From positions 62,001-126,000 of the forward strand of contig JADBYT010000002.1 in the NCBI GenBank assembly GCA_020402865.1: DNA of 64,000 nucleotides, read 5' to 3'. The notes beneath the pieces were generated by a model. That model was not told where the DNA came from. It made no database searches and saw only the letters and a program-made list of their open reading frames with translations. Numbering within the stretch: the first letter of the stretch is position 1; each line of letters starts with the position of its first letter. Positions 17,426 through 25,292 of this stretch are shown piece by piece. Made by a program: the position numbers and the translations under genes. Source of the stretch: Bacteroidota bacterium. GTDB lineage: Bacteria; Bacteroidota; Bacteroidia; Palsa-965.

Positions 17426-17901
17426 TGTGTAAGGGTTTGAAATAATGTTTTAAAGTAATAAATAGTCCCGCACATGCTGCTCAATTGTGCATGCTGAGCC
17501 ATAAATGAGTGCGACAAGCTATATACTTTCCGGGAAAGTGTATTAATCCCGCAGAGGGCCGAAGAGTAAGCCGGAAAAATAAGTGTAGTTTCTGATCGGT
17601 TCCCGGGGCGTTGTGGGCTTTACGCGATCAATATTGCATAAAAATGCGAAAGACCGGCTTCAGCCTGCCAGTCTTTCGCGTATTGGTGTGTTAAGCGGAA
17701 TATTGTGAGCGACAACTATTCACGCTGTAGCAATCCGGTTCCAAAACCCATAATACCTGATTGCTTCACAAACATACATAGTTCAATAGTGTATTTGTTA
17801 ATTCTATTTTAGCTTGTTTTTTGCTGATTTTAACCTTGGGTGCTTTTTTCTTCCAACAAGATGATTAATATTGCACCAACCAACACACCTGCGTAAATCT
17901 T
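17426..17901. other. Gene-free divergent spacer with a hairpin
   Basis: About 0.48 kb between the divergent protease and AraC genes. It holds a perfect 9-bp inverted repeat GCGAAAGAC...GTCTTTCGC at 17646-17679 with an inner GGCT/AGCC pairing. No gene is seen. It probably contains the promoters of both flanking genes, but I could not identify an exact -7 box. Confidence 0.4.
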
Positions 17902-18792
17902 ATGAAAGCATTACCCTTTAAAATCCCCATAGTAGGGGATACCTCCGTAATTGTGGAGGAAGAAATAGAACCTCACTTTTACACTTACCTTCACCAACAC
18001 GAGGAAGTTCAGCTAACCTGGATTCTCAAAGGTGAAGGTACGCTAATTGCCGGGAACTACACCGGGCAATTTTCATCGGGCGATATTTACTGGTTTGGCC
18101 CTAATCTGCCACACGTATTTCGTTGTGATCCAATTTATTTCCAGAACAAAGCCTGGCTCAAGGCGCAATCAATCTCGGTGTATTTCGATGTGTCGGAAAC
18201 CCGCACCGGGCTTACTGATATTCCCGAGCTCACCGCCCTGCGGCAGTTTGCCAGCCGTTCGGGAAGAGGATTTCGGATTGAGCCGGAAAATTATGTGGCC
18301 ATGACCGAGGCTTTTCTGAAAATTCGTGTGCAGCAGGGCATCCCCCGGCTTATGGCTTTTTTGCAACTGGCCGAAGAAGTGCTGCACCACAGTAGTTTGC
18401 AGCCGCTTTCGGATGTGCAGGCGGCTAAAGACCTTTCCGAAAAAGAAGGAACGCGCATGCACACCATTTACGATTTCACCCTGAAAAATTTCGATAAAGA
18501 CATTAGCGTAAGCGACGCAGCTGCACTGGTGCACATGACACCCGAGGCCTTTTGCCGCTTCTTTAAAAAGCACACACGCAAAACCTATGTCACTTTCCTC
18601 AACGCCGTGCGCGTAGAGCAGGCCTGCCGCCGGTTGCGTACCGAAAACGACCAGCTTGTGGCCGAAATAGCCTACTCCTGCGGTTTTGGAAATGTATCGC
18701 ATTTTAACCGCGTGTTTCGCAAAATAACAGGCAAAACCCCGCGCGAATTTCAGCAACAGGCCGTCGCTCAGGTGCAGAAAGCCAGCCGATGA
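17902..18792 (+). CDS. AraC-family transcriptional regulator
   Basis: A 296-residue regulator. The N-terminal cupin-like sensor (EEIEPHFYTYLHQHEEVQLTW, GDIYWFGPNLPHVFR) is followed by a C-terminal double HTH: ISVSDAAALVHMTPEAFCRFFK and LVAEIAYSCGFGNVSHFNRVFRK, the second matching the AraC signature. It closely resembles Bacteroidota AraC regulators with a cupin sensor. Its stop overlaps the start of a methyltransferase gene (ATGA), so that gene is coupled to it and may be a target or co-regulated partner. The ligand is unknown. Confidence 0.9.
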   Translation: MKALPFKIPIVGDTSVIVEEEIEPHFYTYLHQHEEVQLTWILKGEGTLIAGNYTGQFSSGDIYWFGPNLPHVFRCDPIYFQNKAWLKAQSISVYFDVSETRTGLTDIPELTALRQFASRSGRGFRIEPENYVAMTEAFLKIRVQQGIPRLMAFLQLAEEVLHHSSLQPLSDVQAAKDLSEKEGTRMHTIYDFTLKNFDKDISVSDAAALVHMTPEAFCRFFKKHTRKTYVTFLNAVRVEQACRRLRTENDQLVAEIAYSCGFGNVSHFNRVFRKITGKTPREFQQQAVAQVQKASR

Positions 18793-19532
18793 AAAGCATT
18801 ATCCGCAAACTGATTACCGGACGTGTCAGTCAGGTATTTATCGATAAGTCCGATGAATACCTGAACTGGCTGCTGGTGTCGAATCCCGGCATGCAGCACA
18901 AAGGCAATATCTATTGCTTTGAGCTGGCCGTGTGCGAGATGCCTCGCGGATTACCCGTACTCGAAATTGGTGCGCATGCCGGACTTTCGGCCAATATACT
19001 CACGTACCTGCTGCATAAACTCGGCCGCAGCGTACCTGTACTTTCGGCCGATCCGTGGATTGTGCGCGGCTACCGGGATGAGCAAGAGCCCGGTGAGGCT
19101 TACTTGCAGGTACTGGGCGATAATGCGCTGATTTCCCGCAAGTCATACGCCGATTTCATCTGTCAAAGCTACCTGCAAAACACCCGCTTCTTCAGTCCGC
19201 AAAACCAGCCCTACGGCTTTCGCCTCACGGCCGATGCGTTCTTCGAAAAATGGGCCGCCGCACAGCCGCTCACTGATCTCGAAGGCCGGAGTTTTGCCAC
19301 TGGCGGCCAGTTCGGGCTCGTGTATATCGACGGCAATCACGATTACGACGATTGCCGCCGGGATTTCGAGAATGCTCACCGCTTTCTGGCTCCCGGCGGT
19401 TTCATTCTGTTCGACGACTCGGCCGACGGATCACCGTTTGGTTCCGCGAAATTTGCAAAAGAGCTGGAAAGGAATTCGGCCTACACGCTTGTGGCCAAAA
19501 ACCCAAACAGGCTGTTCCGTAAAACGGGGTGA
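18789..19532 (+). CDS. Class I SAM-dependent methyltransferase (Methyltransf_24-like)
   Basis: A 247-residue protein with motif I VLEIGAHAGLSANILTYLL, then a diverged middle and FGLVYIDGNHDYDDCRRDFEN, whose D-G-N-H-D-Y pattern is that of class I methyltransferases of the glycan/nucleoside-modifying type; APGGFILFDDSADG is the motif III strand. It starts with ATGA overlap to the AraC gene. Substrate unknown; sugar or lipid O-methylation is possible because this family often sits in surface-polysaccharide loci, but none is visible here. Confidence 0.75.
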   Translation: MKSIIRKLITGRVSQVFIDKSDEYLNWLLVSNPGMQHKGNIYCFELAVCEMPRGLPVLEIGAHAGLSANILTYLLHKLGRSVPVLSADPWIVRGYRDEQEPGEAYLQVLGDNALISRKSYADFICQSYLQNTRFFSPQNQPYGFRLTADAFFEKWAAAQPLTDLEGRSFATGGQFGLVYIDGNHDYDDCRRDFENAHRFLAPGGFILFDDSADGSPFGSAKFAKELERNSAYTLVAKNPNRLFRKTG

Positions 19533-19577
19533 CTTGACTTTTTTTGGCGGGGTGGTACTATTTTGACCAAACGGTGT

Positions 19578-20141
19578 TTACTTTCCGTTAAAGTTGGTCA
19601 TGGTAAGTCCGATGCCGATGGTGGTGAATGCTTTTATCGCCTCGCTGCATTTTTCCAGCCGCTCAGGGAGCAGTTTTTGCTCGTCGGCATTCCATTTGCC
19701 AAGCACATAATCCACTTGGCGGCCTTTGGCAAATTCGCTCCCCACGCCAAAGCGCAGGCGGGCGTATTCCACACTGTTCAGCGTGGCCTGAATGTGTTTT
19801 AAGCCATTGTGGCCGCCGTCGCTGCCTTTGCCTTTAATGCGGATCGTGCCGAAGGGCAGGGCAATGTCGTCGGTTACCACCAGCAGGTTTTCCTGAGTAA
19901 TTTTTTCGGCCTGCATCCAGTACTGGATGGCTTTGCCGCTCAGGTTCATGTAGGTGGTGGGTTTGATGAGCACGAGAATACGGCCCTTGTGCTTTATCTC
20001 TGTCACAAAAGCATGGCGGTCGTGCCTGAAAACAGCACTGGATGCCCCGGCAAGGGCATCCAGCACTGAAAATCCGATGTTGTGGCGGGTGTTGGCGTAT
20101 TCGTCGCCGATATTGCCGAGGCCCGCGATTAAGTATTTCAC
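19578..20141 (-). CDS. pth: Peptidyl-tRNA hydrolase
   Basis: A 187-residue enzyme that frees stalled tRNAs from peptidyl-tRNA in the cytoplasm. It begins MKYLIAGLGNIGDEYANTRHNIGF, the family signature with catalytic His (NTRHNIGF), and has the conserved KPTTYMNLSGKAI and DDIALPFGTIRIKGKGSDGGHNG motifs including Asp and His/Asn. The order ctc-pth at short spacing (9 bp after ctc) is a typical bacterial arrangement. The C-terminal region is divergent but length is normal. Confidence 0.96.
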   Translation of the reverse strand: MKYLIAGLGNIGDEYANTRHNIGFSVLDALAGASSAVFRHDRHAFVTEIKHKGRILVLIKPTTYMNLSGKAIQYWMQAEKITQENLLVVTDDIALPFGTIRIKGKGSDGGHNGLKHIQATLNSVEYARLRFGVGSEFAKGRQVDYVLGKWNADEQKLLPERLEKCSEAIKAFTTIGIGLTMTNFNGK

Positions 20142-20150
20142 AACAGCTTA

Positions 20151-20747
20151 TTATTTTTTGCCTTTGGCAGCTTTCTTGTCATCGGCAGGAGCAGCCGCAG
20201 CCACGTTACGGGTGGTTTTAATGGTTACCACAGTCAGCGACGGAGCGTCGAGCAGGGCAAGACCATCAAGAGCCACTTCGCCGGCACGGATAGACTGGCC
20301 GAGATCGAGGGCGGTGATGTCGATAGTAATTTCACCCGGCATCTTGTCGATGGGGCCGCGCACTTTCAGTTTGCGCATTTTCTTGGTGAGTTTACCACCC
20401 GCTTTCACACCGGCAGAGTTACCGGTAAGTTTAATGGGCAGGCTCATTGTAACCGCTTTGCCATCGCCTACTTCCAGGAAGTCGGCATGAAGGATGCGGT
20501 CAGTAACGGGATGCAGCTGAAGGTCTTTCAGAATCGCTTTGTGGGCTACGCCGTCGATGGTGAGCTCCACAGTATGCACGTCCGGCGTAAACACGAGCGG
20601 CTTAAACTCCGCTTCGGTTGTCGAAAATGCAATCTGATCGGCACCACCGTACAGTACGCACGGCACAAGGCTCTGAACACGCAGCGCTTTAGCATCTTTT
20701 TTCCCTACGTTCGCACGACGCGAACCGCTCATAGCTACTGATTTCAT
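20151..20747 (-). CDS. ctc: 50S ribosomal protein L25 / general stress protein Ctc
   Basis: A 198-residue two-domain bL25 (Ctc/TL5 type): the N-terminal bL25 5S-rRNA binding part (RRANVGKKDAKALRVQSLVPCVLYGG) and a C-terminal beta domain (RILHADFLEVGDGKAV to SLTVVTIKTTRNVAAAAP). The Ala/Lys-rich tail is common in Bacteroidota. It binds 5S rRNA in the large subunit. Linked directly to prs (40 bp upstream on the minus strand) and pth, the classic prs-ctc-pth order. Confidence 0.93.
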   Translation of the reverse strand: MKSVAMSGSRRANVGKKDAKALRVQSLVPCVLYGGADQIAFSTTEAEFKPLVFTPDVHTVELTIDGVAHKAILKDLQLHPVTDRILHADFLEVGDGKAVTMSLPIKLTGNSAGVKAGGKLTKKMRKLKVRGPIDKMPGEITIDITALDLGQSIRAGEVALDGLALLDAPSLTVVTIKTTRNVAAAAPADDKKAAKGKK

Positions 20748-20787
20748 TGCTTGTTGATTTGGTATTGATTGGATTTGATTAAAGATT

Positions 20788-21720
20788 TCAGATGATAAAA
20801 TGTGAACTGATCGACTCGTGGTTTACGATGCGGTGGAACACATCGGAAAACATCTCGGCTACCGACAGCACTTTGATTTTGCTGCTTTCCTGACGCAGCG
20901 GAATGGTGTCGGTAACAATCAGTTCGGTGATTTTGGATTTCTCCAGGTTTTCATAGGCTTTGCCCGAAAGCACCGCATGTGTACAGAAAGCACGCACGCT
21001 CAGTGCGCCGCGTTCCATCATCATATCAGCTGCCTTGCAAAGTGTGCCGCCGGTGTCAATTATATCGTCCACCAGCACAATATTGCGGCCTTCTATTTCG
21101 CCGATGGCCGTCATGTGATCCACCACATTGGCGCGCGAACGCTGCTTGTAGCAGATTACAATGTCTGATTTAAGGTGTTTGGCGTATGCGTTTGCGCGTT
21201 TTGAGCCGCCCATATCCGGCGCCGCCATGGTCAGGTTTTGCAGGTTCAGGCTTTCGATGTAAGGAATAAACAGGGTAGAGGCGTAAAGATGATCTACCGG
21301 CACATCAAAAAAGCCCTGAATCTGATCGGCATGCAAATCCATGGTCATAATGCGGTGTACACCGGCCGTAGCCAGCATATCGGCTACTAACTTGGCACCG
21401 ATAGCTACACGGGGCTGGTCTTTGCGGTCCTGACGGGCAAAACCGTAATAGGGCATTACCGCAATAATTTCCTTTGCCGAAGCACGCTTGGCCGCGTCCA
21501 CCATCAACAACAGTTCAAACAGATTGTCGGTAGGCGGCATGGTTGACTGTACGATGAAAACGGTTGCACCACGTACGGTTTCTTCATACGAAGTTTGAAT
21601 TTCTCCATCGCTGAATCGCTGAAAAGTCATATTTCCAAGCGGCTGACCATAAGACCGGGCCACATTCTCGGCAAAGTGCCGCGAGGCTGTTCCTGTAAAT
21701 ATTTTGACCAGTGATGACAC
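20788..21720 (-). CDS. prs: Ribose-phosphate pyrophosphokinase
   Basis: A 310-residue PRPP synthetase transferring pyrophosphate from ATP to ribose-5-phosphate for nucleotide, His and Trp synthesis. Motifs seen: RFSDGEIQTSYEETVRG, VMPYYGFARQDRKDQPR, MDLHADQIQGFFDVPVDH and the PRPP-binding loop NIVLVDDIIDTGGTLCKAA. Translation begins at GTG 21720; an in-frame TAA lies a few codons before, which limits the choice. A -7 box TACATTTG is 21 bp upstream. Confidence 0.96.
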   Translation of the reverse strand: MSSLVKIFTGTASRHFAENVARSYGQPLGNMTFQRFSDGEIQTSYEETVRGATVFIVQSTMPPTDNLFELLLMVDAAKRASAKEIIAVMPYYGFARQDRKDQPRVAIGAKLVADMLATAGVHRIMTMDLHADQIQGFFDVPVDHLYASTLFIPYIESLNLQNLTMAAPDMGGSKRANAYAKHLKSDIVICYKQRSRANVVDHMTAIGEIEGRNIVLVDDIIDTGGTLCKAADMMMERGALSVRAFCTHAVLSGKAYENLEKSKITELIVTDTIPLRQESSKIKVLSVAEMFSDVFHRIVNHESISSHFII

Positions 21721-21741
21721 GCGCAGTCGTTTTTAGGGCTG

Positions 21742-21749
21742 CAAATGTA
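21742..21749 (-). promoter_or_regulatory. -7 box TACATTTG of prs
   Basis: Minus-strand TACATTTG, 21 bp ahead of the GTG start. Together with the cspA box at 21891 it forms a divergent promoter region. Confidence 0.5.
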
Positions 21750-21890
21750 GGAATTCGGCTGAAATACCGCAAGTTTTTCAACAGGTAATCTTTAAGAAGG
21801 ATAGATAATTAAGTGCTTGTTTATCAATAAATTAATGCATAACTGCGAATTCCCTGGAGGATAATGTGTTAATATCTACGTATATTGGTC

Positions 21891-21898
21891 TATCTTTG
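21891..21898 (+). promoter_or_regulatory. -7 box TATCTTTG of the cold-shock gene
   Basis: Consensus box 28 bp ahead of ATG 21927, giving a leader of about 25 bases, much shorter than the cspA leader of enterobacteria. Confidence 0.5.
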
Positions 21899-21926
21899 AC
21901 AAAATAATTCAATACCAATCAAATCA

Positions 21927-22118
21927 ATGAAAACTGGAACAGTAAAATTTTTCAACGAAACAAAGGGCTTCGGCTTCATCAAGAACAGTGAAGACGGCAA
22001 AGACATCTTTGTTCATGTTTCCGGACTGAAAGAAGAAATTCGTCAGGACGACGAAGTTGTTTTCGAAGTTCAGGAAGGTCGTAAAGGCCCCAACGCAGTT
22101 AACGTTCGTCGTGCATAA
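21927..22118 (+). CDS. cspA: Cold-shock domain protein
   Basis: A 63-residue single cold-shock domain: GTVKFFNETKGFGFI (RNP1, KGFGFI) and KDIFVHVSGL (RNP2). It binds single-stranded nucleic acid, acting as an RNA chaperone. It is divergently arranged with prs, has its own -7 box and ends in a strong terminator. The low-temperature induction of the family is known, but the short leader here suggests it may be mainly constitutive; this is an inference. Confidence 0.95.
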   Translation: MKTGTVKFFNETKGFGFIKNSEDGKDIFVHVSGLKEEIRQDDEVVFEVQEGRKGPNAVNVRRA

Positions 22119-22144
22119 TATTTGCTGAGATAGTTACCTGAAAG

Positions 22145-22169
22145 CCCGCTCAAATTGAGCGGGTTTTTT
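22145..22169 (+). terminator. Terminator of cspA
   Basis: CCCGCTCAA and TTGAGCGGG pair around one base, then six T residues. Confidence 0.92.
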
Positions 22170-22221
22170 GTTTTTTGTGATGTTGGTTTAGAGGTAATGG
22201 TGCAAAAATAGTTGGTACAAA

Positions 22222-22470
22222 CTCAACCACCGGGCAGCATTCCCCCCGGTGGTTTCGACGGCATTTGTCGCATGTGAGCATTTTTGTAGCTCAACCACCG
22301 GGCAACATTCCCCCCGGTGGTTTCGACGGCATTTGTCGCATTTGAGCATTTTTGTAGCTCAACCACCGGGCTACATTCCCCCCGGTGGTTGAGTTTATCG
22401 AAACCACCGTAATTCAGTTCCCGGTGGTTGAGTTTATCGAAACCACCGTAATTCAGCTCCCGGTGGTTGA
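22222..22470. repeat. Two palindromic tandem repeats (68 bp and 39 bp units)
   Basis: Unit A begins CTCAACCACCGGG at 22222, 22290 and 22358, a constant 68-bp period with 2.4 copies; each carries ACCACCGGG...CCCCCGGTGGT arms plus CATTTGTCGCAT. Unit B begins CCCGGTGGTTGAG at 22381, 22420 and 22459, a 39-bp period, each with GGTGGTT...AACCACC arms. Minus-strand ORF 22223-22486 is only these repeats translated. They fill the spacer between cspA and the hydrolase gene and are probable REP-like elements. Confidence 0.9.
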
Positions 22471-22492
22471 ATGGCACAAAATCCACGTTATG

Positions 22493-24412
22493 CTAAAATG
22501 ATGGCGTAATGGTCATGAAGCTTTTCTTGATTTCAAATGCGCAATCGGCCACGTTAGCAGGAAAAATCAGCGTAATGCGGCCTGTACGTGTGCTACGCAC
22601 ATTGATAAAACCCTGCAGTTGTGTATTAGGCGTGCGCGTGTTGTAATAGTTTACTACATACATCGCATTGCGTTCAAAACCGTTTAGTGTTATGGTTTTG
22701 CCGGTCCGGTTTTCGGGCGCAGCTACAGCATCATCGTCTTTAGGCAGTTGCATTTGTTTCTGGTTGCGGTCGCGGCAGTTTTGGCTCATGTTGGCCCACC
22801 AGTAGCTGGTGTTGTGGAGCCAGCCGGCGGCTTCTGTGCCTGCTTCATTGCTGCACCAGAAGGCCTCAAGGCCGTTTGCGGTGTTTGTGCCGGCACGTGT
22901 AAATTTATGCATGGGAACCTTCGCCAGGAAGGCTGCCAGCGCGGGGAAATTGGCCGCACGTATGCTGTCGTTGCGCCATTGCCACCAGTTGAGTCCGGTG
23001 CCGAAACAACCCGTAAAGCATGTGGCCCAAAGTGCGTTGTGAAAGCTCACATCGCTGCACCAGGTGTAATCGTCGGGGTCGGCCGCATTTACAGGGCCGT
23101 TTATCATTCCCATTTCGCCAAACTGGCTGGGTTTGTTGTACCGGCGCAGCGTGCCGCGTTTTTCGCCAAACAGCCCGTCGCCGTTTATGAGTTCGTAGCG
23201 GCGGTGATTGTCTCTGAAATCGTTTGTGTAATGATGAAGGCTTACAAACTGCACGCCTTCCAGGTCGTAAATACTGCCATAAGGCGGTGTGGCAAACGAC
23301 ACAGTAAGCAGGTGGCGGTTGTCGTGCAGGCCATTGCGCACAAAGTTTATCTGCTGTTCAATCCACGATTTAAACAGGGGCCGGTTTTGCTCAAACTGTG
23401 GCCAGTTGTCCATTTCACCCATCAGTTCATACACCGCCAGATTGGGGCTGCTGCCGTAACGGGCATGGAAATAGCGGATGAGTTGCTGCTGCAGTTTCAG
23501 GGCCGAATCGTTGCGCAGCAGTTCGAGGTAGCTGCCTGAGGCCACCGTGTTTCGCAGCGGGTGTTTTTCCCAGTTCCACTGATGCTGCCACGGCACAGTA
23601 TAGCCGTGATGAAATTCGAAATTCACCTGCGCGTATATGCCGCGTTTTTCGCAAATATGCAGCATACTGTCGAGCGCAGCCGCATGATCCTGCCTGTAGT
23701 TGCCAGCTACACTGCTTTCCAGTCCGCCGCACCAGGGTGTAAGTACAATGCGCACAAAATTTCCGCCGCAATCGGCCAGATGATTAAGATAATGGTACAC
23801 ATCCTCAAATCCGCCGATATACACCGGATGCGGACCATTGAATCCTTTCAGCACGGCTTCTTCGGCCCAGGCAATATTCTGGCCGATAGCGAAAAACGGT
23901 GTGCCGTCGGTAAATTGCAAATGACGGTTGTCGGGCGCCACCTTCAGCCAGCCGTGGCGGTCTGATGCGGCACAGTTAAAACGTATGTTTGTGGCCACGG
24001 GTATGGCGGTTTCGCCGGGCTGCGTGGTAAGCAGTTGCATGGTCCATATTCCCGGTAGCGGTGGTGCATAGCGAATACGCCAGGGCCAGGCAGCAGCTTC
24101 AGTATCGTAGCGGTTGGCGGCGCGGTTTATTACCGGCGCTTCGTACCAGAAAGCCTGTACCGTATCGCGCAGCACACCATTGCTGAATATTGCCCGCAGG
24201 TTAAGGTGTTTAGTCGTATATGGACTCAGTCCGCCACTTTCCCCGGCAATGAATGCCCTGAAACGGTTATCCATCGACGGGATGCTTACCCCCGCTTCAA
24301 GGGTCTGCCATTGTTTTACAGGCTCCTGACTAAGCAGTTGGGCATAAAAATTCAGTTGTGCCTGCGCTGTGAAGCAGAATAGTAGAGAAAGAGAAAAAAG
24401 TAATTTTCGCAT
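22493..24412 (-). CDS. Secreted glycoside-hydrolase-like protein (DUF5060/DUF4038 type)
   Basis: A 639-residue exported protein with signal peptide MRKLLFSLSLLFCFTAQAQ. The N-terminal third (about residues 35-160) is a beta-sandwich (FRAFIAGESGGL, WYEAPVINRAA). A TIM-barrel follows: FVRIVLTPWCGGLESS, CEKRGIYAQVNFEFHHGY, YELMGEMDNWPQ (candidate acid/base Glu at the end of strand 4) and PSQFGEMGM (candidate nucleophile Glu at strand 7). The C-terminal 100 residues form another sandwich. This resembles clan-A glycoside hydrolases such as GH5-like enzymes with an N-terminal DUF5060. Polysaccharide substrate unknown. ATG 24412 was chosen because it opens the signal peptide. Confidence 0.7.
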   Translation of the reverse strand: MRKLLFSLSLLFCFTAQAQLNFYAQLLSQEPVKQWQTLEAGVSIPSMDNRFRAFIAGESGGLSPYTTKHLNLRAIFSNGVLRDTVQAFWYEAPVINRAANRYDTEAAAWPWRIRYAPPLPGIWTMQLLTTQPGETAIPVATNIRFNCAASDRHGWLKVAPDNRHLQFTDGTPFFAIGQNIAWAEEAVLKGFNGPHPVYIGGFEDVYHYLNHLADCGGNFVRIVLTPWCGGLESSVAGNYRQDHAAALDSMLHICEKRGIYAQVNFEFHHGYTVPWQHQWNWEKHPLRNTVASGSYLELLRNDSALKLQQQLIRYFHARYGSSPNLAVYELMGEMDNWPQFEQNRPLFKSWIEQQINFVRNGLHDNRHLLTVSFATPPYGSIYDLEGVQFVSLHHYTNDFRDNHRRYELINGDGLFGEKRGTLRRYNKPSQFGEMGMINGPVNAADPDDYTWCSDVSFHNALWATCFTGCFGTGLNWWQWRNDSIRAANFPALAAFLAKVPMHKFTRAGTNTANGLEAFWCSNEAGTEAAGWLHNTSYWWANMSQNCRDRNQKQMQLPKDDDAVAAPENRTGKTITLNGFERNAMYVVNYYNTRTPNTQLQGFINVRSTRTGRITLIFPANVADCAFEIKKSFMTITPSF

Positions 24413-24480
24413 TACTTCAAATTTGGCAATTTTAAGGCGCAAAAAGCAACAACCGGCACTGTTGTTTGTTATTTCACCGT

Positions 24481-25149
24481 ATGCCACGCGTAAAGAAAGC
24501 ACCCACCGAAGAGAGAGGCATCATTGCCCGGTTTCTCAATCAGCATCCCGTAAGTACCGCTACCCGGTTTCTGCTGGGCGGTATTACTGTTTTGTTTCTT
24601 ACACTCATGGTGCTTTTTGCGTTGTATTCGCCGGGCAAGTTTCTGGCCGGGCAACCTTTTCCGAAATGGTTTTTCTTCAGCACGGGAATTATCCTGCTCA
24701 GCAGCTTTACCATTGACCGTGCCCGGCGCGCGTATCTGAAAGACGATGGTGCTGTTTTGCTAAACTTTCTGCTCATTACGCTGGTACTTGGCACACTGTT
24801 CAGCATTACACAATTTTTAGGCTGGCAGCAATTGTGGAGCGCCAAACTCACACTTTATGGCGTACCTGAAACGCCGCGTACCGAGGGTGCCGAACTTCGC
24901 ACCACGCCCGGAGCCGCATTGCTGTTTATAATTTCCGGCCTGCACGTATTTCACCTTGCAGGCGGGCTCGTGTATCTGTTTATCAGTATGTTCCGCACTG
25001 TAAATCATAACGGTGATCAGGTGAAGAGCCTGCTTTTTTTCTCCAGTCCGCTCGAACGGGCTCGCATCACCGCGCTGGCACTCTACTGGCATTTTTTAGA
25101 CCTGCTCTGGGTGCTGCTGTTTGTTTATTTTCTCTGGTTTTTTGTCTGA
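24481..25149 (+). CDS. Orphan heme-copper oxidase subunit III-like membrane protein
   Basis: A 222-residue protein with five to six predicted membrane helices: FLLGGITVLFLTLMVLFALY, KWFFFSTGIILLSSFTI, FLLITLVLGTLFSITQFLGWQ, LLFIISGLHVFHLAGGLVYLF and ALALYWHFLDLLWVLLFVYFLWFFV. The SGLHVFHLAGG and YWHFLDLLW patterns match cytochrome c/quinol oxidase subunit III. No subunits I, II or IV are next to it, so it would act as a distant partner or a stand-alone family member. Its start lies 68 bp from the divergent hydrolase gene. Confidence 0.8.
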   Translation: MPRVKKAPTEERGIIARFLNQHPVSTATRFLLGGITVLFLTLMVLFALYSPGKFLAGQPFPKWFFFSTGIILLSSFTIDRARRAYLKDDGAVLLNFLLITLVLGTLFSITQFLGWQQLWSAKLTLYGVPETPRTEGAELRTTPGAALLFIISGLHVFHLAGGLVYLFISMFRTVNHNGDQVKSLLFFSSPLERARITALALYWHFLDLLWVLLFVYFLWFFV

Positions 25150-25208
25150 ATGCCGGAAAACGGTATTTTCGCATCCCGGTTCAAACGCACCGCCGCTGAA
25201 CCGGAAAT

Positions 25209-25292
25209 GCCCTGATGGCGGAATTGGTAGACGCGATGGTCTCAAACACCATTGTCTTCACTGACATGCCGGTTCGAGTCCGGCTCGGGGTA
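25209..25292 (+). tRNA. tRNA-Leu (anticodon CAA)
   Basis: Cloverleaf readable by eye: acceptor GCCCTGA with TCGGGGT (two G-T pairs), D arm with GGTAGAC, anticodon stem ATGGT/ACCAT with loop CTCAAAC (anticodon CAA), long variable arm (TGTC/GACA), T arm GCCGG/CCGGC with TTCGAGT. The long variable arm is expected of tRNA-Leu. CCA is not encoded. It is followed at once by low-complexity repeat DNA. Confidence 0.95.

Noticed and set aside
22222-22470. CRISPR array
   Set aside because: The units have no unique spacers of constant length, the arms are long palindromes and no cas genes are in the window.
22223-22486. Minus-strand ORF of 87 residues
   Set aside because: It is only the translation of the two tandem repeats (repeated ELNYGGFDKLNHR), not a gene.
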